Below, one piece after another: positions 8,082 to 17,867 of a stretch of 64,000 nucleotides of DNA. The stretch's first letter is position 1. Each line of letters opens with the position of its first letter. The notes below the pieces were generated by a model, which was given only the letters and a program-made list of their open reading frames with translations, ran no database searches and was not told the DNA's origin. The translations under genes were made by a program, and so were the position numbers. Source of the DNA: an uncultured bacterium (GTDB lineage Bacteria; Bacillota; Clostridia; Lachnospirales; Lachnospiraceae); assembly GCA_947177425.1 (NCBI GenBank), contig CAMWUN010000006.1:1-64000 (forward strand), read 5' to 3'.

Positions 8082-9119
8082 ATGATTTTTCAAATTTATG
8101 ACGGAAGGACGCTCTGGCAGATTTTAGGCTGGGTCATGGTATTTGCAGGCTTAATTATAATGAATGAGATTGCGCGCCGTACCAAAGCCGGAGGGTCTGT
8201 CTGTTTCTTTGCCATTCCCGCAGTGCTGACGGTTTATTTTATTTCCATTTATGTGGGAGCCGCACAGGGCGCGGAATGGGCGCTTAATAATCAAACCTAT
8301 GTGCATATGAACAGTTGGTTCCATTATGCAAAACTTTATGCCGCGCTGGCAGGCTGTATCGGATTTATGATTATCAAATATCACTGGGGAAAGCTGGGAA
8401 ATTCCCATGGGTTTAAGGTGTTTCCGTTTGTGATTGTGGCCATCAATATTCTGATTGCAGTGGTATCAGATTTTGAGTCGGTCATCCGGGCAGGCAGTGT
8501 GATGGGCGGCTGGTGGAAGTCATCCGAAGGGGTATGGCTTTACGGCGGCTGGTGGAATATCTTAAACGGTATTGCAGGTATTCTGAATATCCTGTGTATG
8601 ACCGGCTGGTGGGGAATTTATTCCTCCAAAGATAAAAAGGATATGCTCTGGCCGGATATGACATGGTATTTTATTCTGGCTTATGACATCTGGAATTTCC
8701 AGTATACATACTTAAACCTTCCTACCCATTCATGGTATTGCGGTTTTGCCCTTCTGCTGGCGCCTACCGTTGCCAATGCCCTCTGGAATAAGGGTGGGTG
8801 GATTCAGAACCGGGCCAACACTCTGGCGCTGTGGTGTATGTTTGCCCAGGTATTTCCCCTCTTCCAGGACGGAAGCCGCTTTACCACCGTATCTTCCGTA
8901 TACGGCGCAGGCGGGGCAGCCGCTGCTTTCGGGGAGACAATGCCTGCCACTGCAAATCCTGCGGCCCAGGGCGTGATTTCCGTACTTTCTATTGTAGTGA
9001 ACATTGTTGTTTTTGCAATCATTTTGAAACGTGCAAAAAATCAGAAGAAGAACCCTTATACCAACGAAATCTTTACCGACCAGAAAGACTTCAAACAGGC
9101 AATGGCAAGGGCCGAATAG
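8082..9119 (+). CDS. Trp-rich polytopic membrane protein (resembles DUF5692)
   Basis: A 345-residue integral membrane protein with about eight or nine hydrophobic segments and a striking number of tryptophans (GGWWKSSEGVWLYGGWWN, MTGWWGIYSS). I recall similar proteins as DUF5692 in Clostridia; the assignment is from memory and the function is unknown. No cysteine cluster, heme-binding pair or transporter signature stands out. GGGAGAGAG precedes the ATG. It closes the hypB-flavoprotein-hypA operon, which suggests a membrane partner of that system. A 7-bp inverted repeat (ATTATTG/CAATAAT, 9131-9154) separates it from the chemoreceptor gene. Confidence 0.75.
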   Translation: MIFQIYDGRTLWQILGWVMVFAGLIIMNEIARRTKAGGSVCFFAIPAVLTVYFISIYVGAAQGAEWALNNQTYVHMNSWFHYAKLYAALAGCIGFMIIKYHWGKLGNSHGFKVFPFVIVAINILIAVVSDFESVIRAGSVMGGWWKSSEGVWLYGGWWNILNGIAGILNILCMTGWWGIYSSKDKKDMLWPDMTWYFILAYDIWNFQYTYLNLPTHSWYCGFALLLAPTVANALWNKGGWIQNRANTLALWCMFAQVFPLFQDGSRFTTVSSVYGAGGAAAAFGETMPATANPAAQGVISVLSIVVNIVVFAIILKRAKNQKKNPYTNEIFTDQKDFKQAMARAE

Positions 9120-9174
9120 ACAGGACTGATATTATTGAGATATCTTACAATAATTAAACAGGAGGAATAATGCT

Positions 9175-11148
9175 ATGAAAAGCATTCGAACCAAAATTAC
9201 ATTATGCCTCATTCTGACCGTTCTCGCAGTACAGGCTGCGTCCGGGATTGCCAGCATCATGCCCAATTACAACAATACCGTATCTACTGTGGAACAAATG
9301 ATGCGGGAAACCGCAGTTCTGGCGGCAGGACGTGTGGAACAGGAATTATCGGCTTACAAAAACGCTGTCATGGATGCTGGCTGTGTTCCACAGTTATCCG
9401 ATCCAGGCGTGCCGCTTAGCGAAAAGCAATCCATTATTAACGAGCGTGCATCCATGCACAATTTCCAGCGGGGAAACATCATTGGTTTGGACGGTATCAG
9501 TATTTTTGACGGAAAGGACTATTCGGACCGGGAGTATGTACAGCAGGCCATGCAGGGAAATATTTTTGTATCGGAACCGCTTGTCAGCAAGATTACCGGT
9601 GAACTGTCTATTATGGTTGCAGCACCTCTTTATGCAAAAGGAGAATACGGTTCTGCTATCGCCGGTGTGGTATATTTTGTTCCCAATGAAACCTTTCTGA
9701 ACGATATTGTATCAGCCATTCAGATTGGCGAAAACAGCAGATCCTATATGATCAATAAATCCGGTGACACAATTGCCGATATTACCCTTGATACAATAAC
9801 TGTACAGAATATAGAAGCCGAGGCACAGAATGATCCGGCGCTGGGAGATCTTGCGGCAATTCATGCCGACATGCGTCAGGGCAGTAATGGATTTGGCGCC
9901 TACATCAGCGGAGGTCATAAAATGTTCGCCGCCTATGCACCTGTGAATGATACGGACGGCTGGAGCATTGCCGTCACTGCACCACAGATAAATTATCTGA
10001 AATCCACCCTTAATACCATGATTCTCAATATCGTGGTGATCATCATTTCCATACTGGTTTCCGTTATAGTCGCCCTGATACTGGCTGTCCACATAAGCCG
10101 CCCCATGAAAGCATGTGCCAAACGGATGAAGCTTCTTGTGGAGGGTGATCTGGATACACCAATGCCCAAAATAAACAGCAGAGATGAAACAGGCATGCTT
10201 GCAGAATCAACCGCTTCTCTGGTTGAAGGGCTGAGTACTGTTATCAACGATATTGGTTATATGCTGAACGAAATGGCAAACCAGAATCTGAATGTCCATA
10301 CCAGGCATGAAGAAGTATATGTGGGCAGTTTCCGTAACATCCTGCTTTCCATACACAACATGAGGGACGAGTTGAATAATGCCATGCGCCAGGTGAGCCA
10401 TTCCGCAGGCCAGGTGGCTGCTGCCAGCAGCCAGTTGTCTGCCAGCGCCCAGACACTCAGCCAGGGTACCACAGAACAGGCAAGCTCTGTGCAGGAACTT
10501 GTGGCACTGCTCGGCCAAATTTCCTATGAGGCAAAAAATACTGCAAATGGTGCAATGGATGTCCGCAGCAAGACCCACCAGACCGGCGAAGAAGTTTCTC
10601 TGTGCAATCAGAAGATGCAGGATCTGGTAAACGCTATGGATAAGATTGAAGCCAGTTCCAATGAGATTGAGAGAATTCTTAAAACAATTGATGATATTGC
10701 ATTCCAGACAAATATACTGGCTCTGAATGCGTCCGTGGAAGCTGCCAGGGCAGGCAGTGCAGGAAAAGGGTTTGCTGTTGTTGCAGATGAAGTCCGCAGT
10801 CTGGCCGGCAAATCTGCGGAAGCCGCTCAAAATACCTCGGTGCTTATCGGAAACTCTACAGACGCAGTACATACCGGCACGGAAATTGTCAAAAACACGG
10901 CAGAAATCCTGCAGGATGTCGTAAACAGTATTCAGCTTATGGTCAATTCTATTGATAATATTGCCACTGTGTCCAATGAACAATTCAACGCCGTCGTGCA
11001 GGCTTCTGAGGGAATCAATCAGATAGCAGATGTTGTACAGAACAACAGCGCTACCGCAGAGGAAGGTGCGGCTGCAAGCGAACAGATGTCCTCTGAGGCG
11101 GACAATCTGAAACAACTGGTACATCAATTTACACTTGCTTCAGATTAA
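9175..11148 (+). CDS. Methyl-accepting chemotaxis protein
   Basis: A 657-residue chemoreceptor. TM1 lies at about 8-30, an extracytoplasmic Cache-type sensor at about 35-275 ([19 protein letters not shown] is typical dCache), TM2 at about 282-305, a HAMP domain to about 360, and the signalling coiled coil thereafter with the hairpin tip [26 protein letters not shown] lies 9 nt before the ATG. It is 55 bp downstream of the hyp-operon membrane protein in the same direction and may be read from the same transcript, though the inverted repeat in between could separate them. The ligand is unknown. Confidence 0.93.
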   Translation: MKSIRTKITLCLILTVLAVQAASGIASIMPNYNNTVSTVEQMMRETAVLAAGRVEQELSAYKNAVMDAGCVPQLSDPGVPLSEKQSIINERASMHNFQRGNIIGLDGISIFDGKDYSDREYVQQAMQGNIFVSEPLVSKITGELSIMVAAPLYAKGEYGSAIAGVVYFVPNETFLNDIVSAIQIGENSRSYMINKSGDTIADITLDTITVQNIEAEAQNDPALGDLAAIHADMRQGSNGFGAYISGGHKMFAAYAPVNDTDGWSIAVTAPQINYLKSTLNTMILNIVVIIISILVSVIVALILAVHISRPMKACAKRMKLLVEGDLDTPMPKINSRDETGMLAESTASLVEGLSTVINDIGYMLNEMANQNLNVHTRHEEVYVGSFRNILLSIHNMRDELNNAMRQVSHSAGQVAAASSQLSASAQTLSQGTTEQASSVQELVALLGQISYEAKNTANGAMDVRSKTHQTGEEVSLCNQKMQDLVNAMDKIEASSNEIERILKTIDDIAFQTNILALNASVEAARAGSAGKGFAVVADEVRSLAGKSAEAAQNTSVLIGNSTDAVHTGTEIVKNTAEILQDVVNSIQLMVNSIDNIATVSNEQFNAVVQASEGINQIADVVQNNSATAEEGAAASEQMSSEADNLKQLVHQFTLASD

Positions 11149-11189
11149 ATATACCAGGTGTTCCAATAAAAAATCTTTATCATAAAAGT

Positions 11190-11228
11190 ATCAGCCAGAT
11201 TATAAATGAACATTATAATCTGGCTGAT
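11190..11228. terminator. Perfect 16-bp stem-loop between convergent genes
   Basis: ATCAGCCAGATTATAA (11190-11205) and its exact complement (11213-11228) flank a 7-nt loop. The chemoreceptor gene reads in from the left and the ycjS-like gene from the right. The T-rich tract is on the minus-strand side, so the hairpin probably serves both directions. Confidence 0.7.
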
Positions 11229-11279
11229 TGACTGTCAATTACATTATAGCTTTTGAAAACCTGTCTGTTTCAGGGGCAA

Positions 11280-12335
11280 TTATAACGCTGGTGAAACCAT
11301 CACCGGTCTCCCTGTCTTGGCGGACTGGTACAGCTTCTCAATCACATTCTGTACATAAACGCCCTGCCATCCTGTGACCAGCAGTTCTTCCCTTCCCAGA
11401 CATGCGTTTACGAACTGAACCAGTTCCTTTTTATGAAGGTTCTCGTTTTCCTCAAAAGGGAAATGCTGGTTCCATATTTCCCCGTCTTCCCCGGAATAAA
11501 TTTCCAGCGGGAAAAGATCGGCTCCTTTTTTGTCCCCGAAAATGCTCAGCTTTTTCACATCCCTTTCCCGCATATTCAGGGCAAAGGATGTATCCAGCCT
11601 AAGCACTGTGCCGTTTTTAAACCGCACGTATCCAAAAAGAGCGTCTTCCACGGAAAAGGTATCTGCATTCCATTTTCCCATAAAACCCGTTCCGCCTTTT
11701 CGTCCGATAAAATCAAACATGTCCGCGCAGACATAGTCAATTTCAGGATAATCAAGAAGGTATAGGGCCAGATCCAGCACATGGGCGCCTATGTCGATAA
11801 GAGGGCCGCCTCCCTGTATTTCCTTATTGGTGAAGCATCCCCATCCGGGGATTCCCCTCCTTCTCAGCCAGACCGCATTTACACCATAGATTCTGCCGAA
11901 TTCTCCCTGCCCGATTTTTTCTTTCAGGTAACGGACACCTTTCCCATGCCTTAGATGAAATCCATAGGAAAGGAGTTTACCCTGCTCCTTAGCCGCCTGG
12001 TTCATGGTTTCGGCCTCTTCGACGCTTAATGCCGGTGGCTTCTCGCAAAGCACATGACACCCGGCCCGCAGGGCATCCACCGTCAGGGAACAGTGAAACT
12101 TGTTGGGAACGCACACGCTCACAATATCGGGTTTCACTTCCTGCAGCATCTGTTTATGGTCATTATAATAGGAAGGAATTCCAAACTGCTCTGCCAGGAC
12201 TTTGGCGGATTCCAGTCTGGTATCGCAGATTCCCGCCACGGTAACTTCCTCCATCTCTTTATAGTTGGGTATGTGGGACACCCGTGCAATCTGTCCTGCG
12301 CCAATCAGCGCAACTTTTAATTTTCCATTTTCCAT
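11280..12335 (-). CDS. Gfo/Idh/MocA oxidoreductase, YcjS-like glucoside 3-dehydrogenase
   Basis: A 351-residue NAD-dependent dehydrogenase. The Rossmann motif GAGQIARVSHI opens the protein and EKPPALS carries the family lysine. Long stretches (VVSVC-N, GVPGWG-like GIPGWGCFTNKEIQGGGPLIDIG, SVEDALFG) match E. coli YcjS as I recall it, which oxidises D-glucosides at C3. It is the last gene of the leftward ycj-like cluster, after the YcjR-like epimerase. AGGAG lies 7 nt before the ATG. Expected role: interconversion of 3-keto-glycoside and glycoside. Orthology is inferred from remembered sequence and synteny. Confidence 0.85.
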   Translation of the reverse strand: MENGKLKVALIGAGQIARVSHIPNYKEMEEVTVAGICDTRLESAKVLAEQFGIPSYYNDHKQMLQEVKPDIVSVCVPNKFHCSLTVDALRAGCHVLCEKPPALSVEEAETMNQAAKEQGKLLSYGFHLRHGKGVRYLKEKIGQGEFGRIYGVNAVWLRRRGIPGWGCFTNKEIQGGGPLIDIGAHVLDLALYLLDYPEIDYVCADMFDFIGRKGGTGFMGKWNADTFSVEDALFGYVRFKNGTVLRLDTSFALNMRERDVKKLSIFGDKKGADLFPLEIYSGEDGEIWNQHFPFEENENLHKKELVQFVNACLGREELLVTGWQGVYVQNVIEKLYQSAKTGRPVMVSPAL

Positions 12336-12418
12336 TTCCGCACTCCTGTCTGTCCAAATATTCTGAACATCTTTGAAAGTTCACTTCCCAGCCTGCAGCA
12401 TATCACCAGTCTCTTTTA

Positions 12419-13210
12419 TCAGATAAACTGTCTCATATAAGGGATAGACGCCTTATAGGCTTCCAGAGGATTTTCCCCACGCACACGGCCTTCGTTGACA
12501 ACCGCTCCCTCATAGCCGATTTCATGCAGAGTTTTCATATGACGGGCGAAATCAATGGAGCCTGTGCCCGGCTGGTATCTATGGTTTTCTGCAATATGGA
12601 TATGCCCGTAGTATTTTGCATATTTCTTTAAGGATTCGGAAATATCGTCCTCCTCAATTGCCATATGGTAAAAGTCGCCTGTAATTTTTACCCGTTCAAA
12701 TCCTCCTTCATCAATGATGGAAACCGCGTCTGAAATAGTGTTCAGCATGTGATCCTGGTATCTGTTTAAAGGCTCTAAATACAGATAAACGCCGTATTCC
12801 TTTGCAACAGGGTCAAGCTGTGACAGGGAGTCGATGATTGCCGCTCTGTCCCCTTCTTTACTTCTGGGGGAGTTCATGGGAGGAAGCCTGTAGGTAAACA
12901 TGCCCCATGCTGCAGGCACCACTACGCCTGTGCCTCCCACTTCGCTGATTAATTTCAGAATTACTTTTAAATCAGCGATTGCGTTCAGCCTGCGTTCCTC
13001 GATAAAGTCGCCAATCCATCCCCGGTAGCCTCCGCAGGCGGAGGATACCATAAGCCCGGAGGATTTTATGGCTTCCTTTACCTCCTGGGCATGGTCCATC
13101 AGCACTTTGCCGTCAATCTCAAAACAGTCAAAGCCAATTTCTTTCATAAATGCAAACTTTTCCTTCAGGTCTGCCGGGAAAAAATCCTTATCCTGAGTTC
13201 CTAAAATCAT
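12419..13210 (-). CDS. TIM-barrel sugar epimerase, YcjR-like
   Basis: A 263-residue protein of the xylose-isomerase-like TIM-barrel superfamily. The segments GFDCFEIDGKVLMDH, ACGGYRGWIGDFIEERRLNA, VVPAAWGMFTYRLPPM and YLEPLNRYQDHMLNT are near matches to E. coli YcjR, reported to epimerise 3-keto-D-guloside to 3-keto-D-glucoside at C4. The metal ligands are expected in EPLNRYQDH, GDFYHM and HIHIAENHRY. GAGGTGG precedes the ATG. It lies between the YcjS- and YcjQ-like genes, the same order as in E. coli. Confidence 0.85.
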   Translation of the reverse strand: MILGTQDKDFFPADLKEKFAFMKEIGFDCFEIDGKVLMDHAQEVKEAIKSSGLMVSSACGGYRGWIGDFIEERRLNAIADLKVILKLISEVGGTGVVVPAAWGMFTYRLPPMNSPRSKEGDRAAIIDSLSQLDPVAKEYGVYLYLEPLNRYQDHMLNTISDAVSIIDEGGFERVKITGDFYHMAIEEDDISESLKKYAKYYGHIHIAENHRYQPGTGSIDFARHMKTLHEIGYEGAVVNEGRVRGENPLEAYKASIPYMRQFI

Positions 13211-13297
13211 AATCCACCTCTTTCATCAGTTAACAACCTCGCGACAGCCGCCAAATAGATGCGTAAACACATCTGCATAGCTCCCTGCCCGCGGGAA

Positions 13298-14356
13298 TCA
13301 CTCACTAAAAGTTATGCCAAGTTTAATACTCTCTTCGGGATGCTGATCCACATATTTGCAAAAGCCTTCCGCTGACTCCTCAAAAGGTATCACAGGATAA
13401 ATAATGTCTTCGCAGTTTAAATAGCCGTTCATCAGCATTTCCCATACCACATTTTCAATTCTCTTCCTGTTCCATCTGGGATATTCCGGGTTTGGCTCAC
13501 TGCATGCTCTTGAGAAAATAATCTTCCCGTAATTGTAGTGGGCCTCCTGTCCTAACCACAGTCCTGCAGGGAAGGGTTTTGCAAAGGCCGCGTACGCAAT
13601 GGTTCCGCCGTAAGCCAGCCCTTTTAAGGCAGACTGGAGGGCATGTACGTTACCGCTGGTTTCAATGATAACATCCGCTCCCATTTTATCCGTCAGTCTC
13701 TTGATTTCATAGCCCGCATCACAGGCCGTATTGTCCAGCACGTAATGGGCGCCGTTCTTTTTTGCAATATCCCGTCTGTGGGCAATTGGGTCGATGGCAA
13801 TCACCGTGCCTGCCCCAAGCTTTGCCGCAATCTGGGCGGCAATCTGCCCGATTGCCCCAAGACCGATGACTGCCACATTGTCGCCAGGGCGCACATTGGC
13901 ATCCCGTATGGAACTTAAGGCAAATTGTGCAGGGTCATAGCAGACAGCATTTTTTGCCGACGCTTCTTTGCTCATTTTCCGCAGTTTATAGTTGTCTACC
14001 GCATTTACAATCTGGGTTTCTTTAATAGGTCCGTAGGAACATACCCTGTCCCCGACAGCATACTCTGTTACCTCCGACCCTGCCTCTATAATGGTTCCCA
14101 CAAACATATTTCCCAGCGGAAGGTCCCCAAATTCAATCCCTCTTGGCTCGTCCTTTTCCCTCTCCACGAAAATTTTCCATTCATCATCAAACTTCCCGTC
14201 AATAAAAGGTGTGGTACCTCTAAAGTCCGCCAGTTCCGTCCCATGCTTGGGTGAAGCAAACTCCACCTTTATACGCACTTCATTGCTTTTGATGGGCGCA
14301 TCTTCATACTCTCTGAACGCCGCTTCCCGCGGCTTTACTGCAACTAATTTTTTCAT
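13298..14356 (-). CDS. MDR-family dehydrogenase, YcjQ-like guloside 3-dehydrogenase
   Basis: A 352-residue medium-chain dehydrogenase. The NAD-binding motif GLGAIGQIAAQ lies near residue 170. The usual catalytic C-G-T-D is replaced by KHGTELADFRG, as in E. coli YcjQ, to which the whole protein aligns closely by eye (SRACSEPNPEYPRW, NGYLNCED, YVDQHPEESIK). YcjQ acts on D-gulosides at C3. GGAGG lies 7 nt before the ATG. It is 21 bp from the phosphorylase gene upstream and shares its operon. Together with the two genes after it, it would convert a guloside to a glucoside through 3-keto intermediates. Confidence 0.86.
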   Translation of the reverse strand: MKKLVAVKPREAAFREYEDAPIKSNEVRIKVEFASPKHGTELADFRGTTPFIDGKFDDEWKIFVEREKDEPRGIEFGDLPLGNMFVGTIIEAGSEVTEYAVGDRVCSYGPIKETQIVNAVDNYKLRKMSKEASAKNAVCYDPAQFALSSIRDANVRPGDNVAVIGLGAIGQIAAQIAAKLGAGTVIAIDPIAHRRDIAKKNGAHYVLDNTACDAGYEIKRLTDKMGADVIIETSGNVHALQSALKGLAYGGTIAYAAFAKPFPAGLWLGQEAHYNYGKIIFSRACSEPNPEYPRWNRKRIENVVWEMLMNGYLNCEDIIYPVIPFEESAEGFCKYVDQHPEESIKLGITFSE

Positions 14357-14377
14357 GATTTGTCCTCCATTTTCTTT

Positions 14378-16048
14378 TCACACCAGCCACTTACATTCGT
14401 ATGGTTTCAGTTCTGTCTCCGCCCCTGCCTTTTCACCGCTTAAGATATCCAGCCCCCAGGCAAAGGAATTCTTTATTTTTACTGTTTCCCCGGAAACATT
14501 GATATATATGGTTATCTTTTCTTCCCCGGAAAGAGATTCCCTCTCAAGGGCAAAGACTCTTTTATCCAGAGAAAGAATTCTCTGGGGGCCGTCCGGTGCA
14601 AAAGCCGGGTGACATGCCCTTATTTTCAGCCTGCGGAGCAATTCTTCAAATATGATTTTACGGTTGCTCCCACCTTCCAGCGCCTTTTCCAGTTCTTCTA
14701 TCTTTAATTTCTCCCGGTTGATTCGGCGCAGTATGCCGGAAGTGCTTTTACCATAATAATCATTTCTGGAACCCAGCAGGCTGTGTATATAAATCCCGGG
14801 AAGCCCCTGCATGGATAAAAGAATAGTCTCCGCAGCCAGAAATCTTTTTATCCTTATCTCGTCACTGTCTTCTGGGGAAGCCAGAGCGTCCTGATAGTTG
14901 ATGTTCAGTTCGTATGGGCTTTTCGTCCCGTCCCCGTTATCTTTGTAGGAAACCTCACCGCCGTTCCTCAAGGCGGAATCAACTAAAAACTGCTGTTCCG
15001 CTTTGTTTAAAATCCCCTCCACCGGACGTACTCCCACGCCGTCATGGGAACTTAAGAAATTAAAGTAAGTGGTTCCCGGCGCCGGTGTGTCCAGCTTCTG
15101 CGCCCACCCGGTAAGGTGGCTGGCATCCCCTGTCAGAAGGGAAAACATGGTAAGGGGCGGCAGAGGAAACTGGTATACAAGCTGTGCCTCATCCTTTCCG
15201 TTTCCAAAATAACTGATATTATCCTTATGGGGCACGTTGGTTTCTGTTATAAGCAGAGTGCCGGGTATATAATCCTCCAGCACCTTTCTGGCAAGCTTAA
15301 TAACCTCATGGGTATTAGGCAGATGCATACAGGACGTCCCCAGTTCCTTCCACAGAAATCCCACAGCATCCAGCCGTATAAGCCTTGCCCCGTTTTGGGC
15401 GTAGGTCAGGAGCACATCCAGAATTTCAATCAGCACATCCGGGCATTTACAGTTCAAATCAATCTGATCGTCACTGAATGTGGTCCACACATATTTTTCC
15501 CCTTCTGCTGTATCAAATTTCGTAAGCAGGGGAAGCGCCCGGGGTCTTGTCACTGTGCTGTAATCCGTCTCCGGATCGCAGGTAATGAAATAATCCTTAT
15601 AGGGTTCTTCACAGCACAGATATTTCTGGAACCAGTCCGAACTTTTGGAAATATGGTTAATCACTGCGTCAAACATCAGATGATAGTCTTCCGCCAGTCT
15701 GTTTACATCTTCCCAATCCCCTAAACCGGGGTTGATTTTTTTGTAGTCCACAACGGAAAAGCCGTCGTCCGATGTGTAAGGAAACATGGGCAGGATATGC
15801 ACCGTCGAAATGGCGTCTCCCACATATTTTTTCAGGAAACCGTGAAGTGTCGCAAAGCCCGGCTCCCCTTCTTTTACTAATGTATCTCCGTAGGTAATTA
15901 GTATGGAATCCTTTTCATTAAGCCATCCGGCCTTCGGCTGTGTTCCTTCAAATTTACGGAACCGCTTTTCCATTTTGTCCGCCGTCAAAGCCGCTTCCTG
16001 TTCTCCGTACAGCTTTGTAAGGCTTTTTATCCACTCATCTTTGCGCAT
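14378..16048 (-). CDS. GH13_18 phosphorylase, probable glucosylglycerate phosphorylase (YcjM-like)
   Basis: A 556-residue retaining glycoside phosphorylase of the sucrose-phosphorylase subfamily. The catalytic nucleophile is D227 (RLDAVGFLW), the acid/base E269 (ITETNVPH) and the transition-state stabiliser D336 (SSHDGVG). The segments FSDDQIDLN, TSCMHLPNTHEVIKL and SLLGSRNDYYG are those of YcjM-type glucosylglycerate phosphorylases and of sucrose 6-phosphate phosphorylases. The product would be alpha-glucose 1-phosphate plus glycerate, which fits the glycerate kinase upstream in the operon. The ATG at 16048 has AGGAG 9 nt upstream, overlaps the preceding gene by 14 bp and is preferred over 16075. 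Acceptor specificity needs assay. Confidence 0.88.
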   Translation of the reverse strand: MRKDEWIKSLTKLYGEQEAALTADKMEKRFRKFEGTQPKAGWLNEKDSILITYGDTLVKEGEPGFATLHGFLKKYVGDAISTVHILPMFPYTSDDGFSVVDYKKINPGLGDWEDVNRLAEDYHLMFDAVINHISKSSDWFQKYLCCEEPYKDYFITCDPETDYSTVTRPRALPLLTKFDTAEGEKYVWTTFSDDQIDLNCKCPDVLIEILDVLLTYAQNGARLIRLDAVGFLWKELGTSCMHLPNTHEVIKLARKVLEDYIPGTLLITETNVPHKDNISYFGNGKDEAQLVYQFPLPPLTMFSLLTGDASHLTGWAQKLDTPAPGTTYFNFLSSHDGVGVRPVEGILNKAEQQFLVDSALRNGGEVSYKDNGDGTKSPYELNINYQDALASPEDSDEIRIKRFLAAETILLSMQGLPGIYIHSLLGSRNDYYGKSTSGILRRINREKLKIEELEKALEGGSNRKIIFEELLRRLKIRACHPAFAPDGPQRILSLDKRVFALERESLSGEEKITIYINVSGETVKIKNSFAWGLDILSGEKAGAETELKPYECKWLV

Positions 16049-17750
16049 CACCTTTTTCTCCTTCCCAGGGGACATCTGCTATCATACTTTCTTTGTCCAC
16101 TGATTTCTCATTTATGACTAAACTGCGGGAAATCCCGGTATATACATTGTTCCTGATTTCTATATCCCGACAGTCGTTTAACTCTATGGCACAGCCGCTG
16201 TTTTCAAAGCAGTTTCCATCTATCGTAATCCGGCTGTTGAAAGGGCCGTCAAAGCCCTGGGATTTAACGGCAATGCATCCGCACCCGTACCTGCCGTATC
16301 TGGGTTTAAATCCAATATTGGAAAAATAATTGTTTCTGATTGTAATGTCATGGCCATGGCCGCTTTCGCAGTGGGTGTCAAATTCCGCCCCTATAAGCAC
16401 GCCTGCGTTCATCAGATTTTCATAACGGTTATTTTCTATCCGCACATTGCCGCAGCGTATCAGGTTTCCAGCCCCTGCAACATTCCGGAACACGGAATTT
16501 ATGCAGGTATAGCTTTCCGGTTCCCAGCAGAGGGGTTCCATCAATGTGCCCGGAGCAATCTCACCGTCAAAGGCATCTTCAAACCGTATCCGGTAGCAGG
16601 TGATGTGGTTTTTTGTGCCCTCCGCCGCACGTCCTGCGCTCTTATTTTCCGACTGGACGCTTTCTTCCATACGGCCGCCCATAACCATCCACTCTTTCAT
16701 CCGGTTATACCAAGTCCTGTCTCCGCCGTGGATTCTGACCTTTGTCCCTGCCTTGAGAGCAACCGGGGCATATTTGCAGGTACACAGAAGGGTTCTTTCA
16801 TCCACCATCCTGTCTGCAGTCAGATAATTGCTATGGACATTCTGGGCATCCATCCTAAGTCCCTCAAAATGGCACTGATTTACCAGAATATTTCCGCTGC
16901 ACCGGTAAATTTTCCACCCATCTCTTGGCCCTGTAAAAAGCTGTCCCTCCTTTGGCTTAATACATAGTTTCTCCGCCCGCATGTGACAGCAGTTTTCCGT
17001 CAGCAGGGCGAAGCTGTTTGTATTGTAAATTCTTACATTTACCATTGACAAGTCAGAAATTTCCCCAAAGAAAAGCAGAAAATCCGTTTTGCCCGCCGCG
17101 TGCCAGGAAAGCCCTTCCCCGGCCTTCACCCTTCGGGCAAGTTCTATGTCTCTAATTTCAAGACAGCCGCCCCGCAGACGCTTCCATCTTTTATCAAATC
17201 CAAATCCATAGGTCAGGCTTTCTCCCAGCAGGGCGCCGCTTTTCAGGTCAAAACGGTTCATACAGTAAGCCCCCATTTCCTCTTCTGTATCCAAACCGTG
17301 AAATGGTTTTACTCTGATGCAATCCCCTTCCGCCTGTTCCACCACACCACTGCACACCGTAGAAGGGGTTCTCCCAAATGCCAGATTCTCTATGGTCAGC
17401 CCGGCCCCCTTCTCCGCCCACAACAGGGAGGGATACAGAGATTGTATGGTATAAGGATAACATCCCGTCAGCAGAGACGCCGGACTGCCATCCTCATCCG
17501 TCTCTCCGACCAGCTTCAGATTCCGGACATCCTCGAGAACCAGATAACAGTCCTTCTCATGAACATCCCCACATCCGTCATCATGGGCAATCGACTTCGT
17601 CTGGATTGTTACCGTATCTTTCAGAAGATATTCTCCCTTAGAAAAATGAATCTCCTCCGCCCCCGTCTCCTTCGCATAAGCAATCGCTCTGCGTATCCCT
17701 CCGGCGGCCGACCTCTTATCCTTCACAAACCAGTCTGCTTCCACTCTCAT
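16035..17750 (-). CDS. Right-handed parallel beta-helix protein (pectate-lyase-like)
   Basis: A 571-residue protein without a signal peptide, so intracellular. Repeats such as VRIENNRYENLMNAGVLIG, ITIRNNYFSNIG, ITIDGNCFENSGCAIELND and IEIRNNVYTGISR are typical right-handed beta-helix coils; the N-terminus (GGIRRAIAYAKETGAEEIHF) is like the opening of pectate-lyase-superfamily proteins. Such folds occur in glycosidases, lyases and epimerases. I cannot assign a family or catalytic residues. It overlaps the phosphorylase gene and follows the SGNH hydrolase by 117 bp. It is absent from the E. coli ycj cluster, so it probably supplies a glycan-specific step. Confidence 0.75.
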   Translation of the reverse strand: MRVEADWFVKDKRSAAGGIRRAIAYAKETGAEEIHFSKGEYLLKDTVTIQTKSIAHDDGCGDVHEKDCYLVLEDVRNLKLVGETDEDGSPASLLTGCYPYTIQSLYPSLLWAEKGAGLTIENLAFGRTPSTVCSGVVEQAEGDCIRVKPFHGLDTEEEMGAYCMNRFDLKSGALLGESLTYGFGFDKRWKRLRGGCLEIRDIELARRVKAGEGLSWHAAGKTDFLLFFGEISDLSMVNVRIYNTNSFALLTENCCHMRAEKLCIKPKEGQLFTGPRDGWKIYRCSGNILVNQCHFEGLRMDAQNVHSNYLTADRMVDERTLLCTCKYAPVALKAGTKVRIHGGDRTWYNRMKEWMVMGGRMEESVQSENKSAGRAAEGTKNHITCYRIRFEDAFDGEIAPGTLMEPLCWEPESYTCINSVFRNVAGAGNLIRCGNVRIENNRYENLMNAGVLIGAEFDTHCESGHGHDITIRNNYFSNIGFKPRYGRYGCGCIAVKSQGFDGPFNSRITIDGNCFENSGCAIELNDCRDIEIRNNVYTGISRSLVINEKSVDKESMIADVPWEGEKGDAQR

Positions 17751-17867
17751 TTCCTACTCCATTTCTGCCCAAAGGCGCTATCGAAAACCTATGGCACGGG
17801 CTTGACACTATGCGCAGACAATATGTCCGGCCAGCTTCCCAGCCACACCGCAGTTTCCCAGCGCCTC

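Noticed and set aside
10207-11127. A 306-codon minus-strand frame inside the chemoreceptor gene
   Set aside because: It is a shadow of the repetitive coiled-coil coding sequence, with a cysteine-rich, family-less translation.
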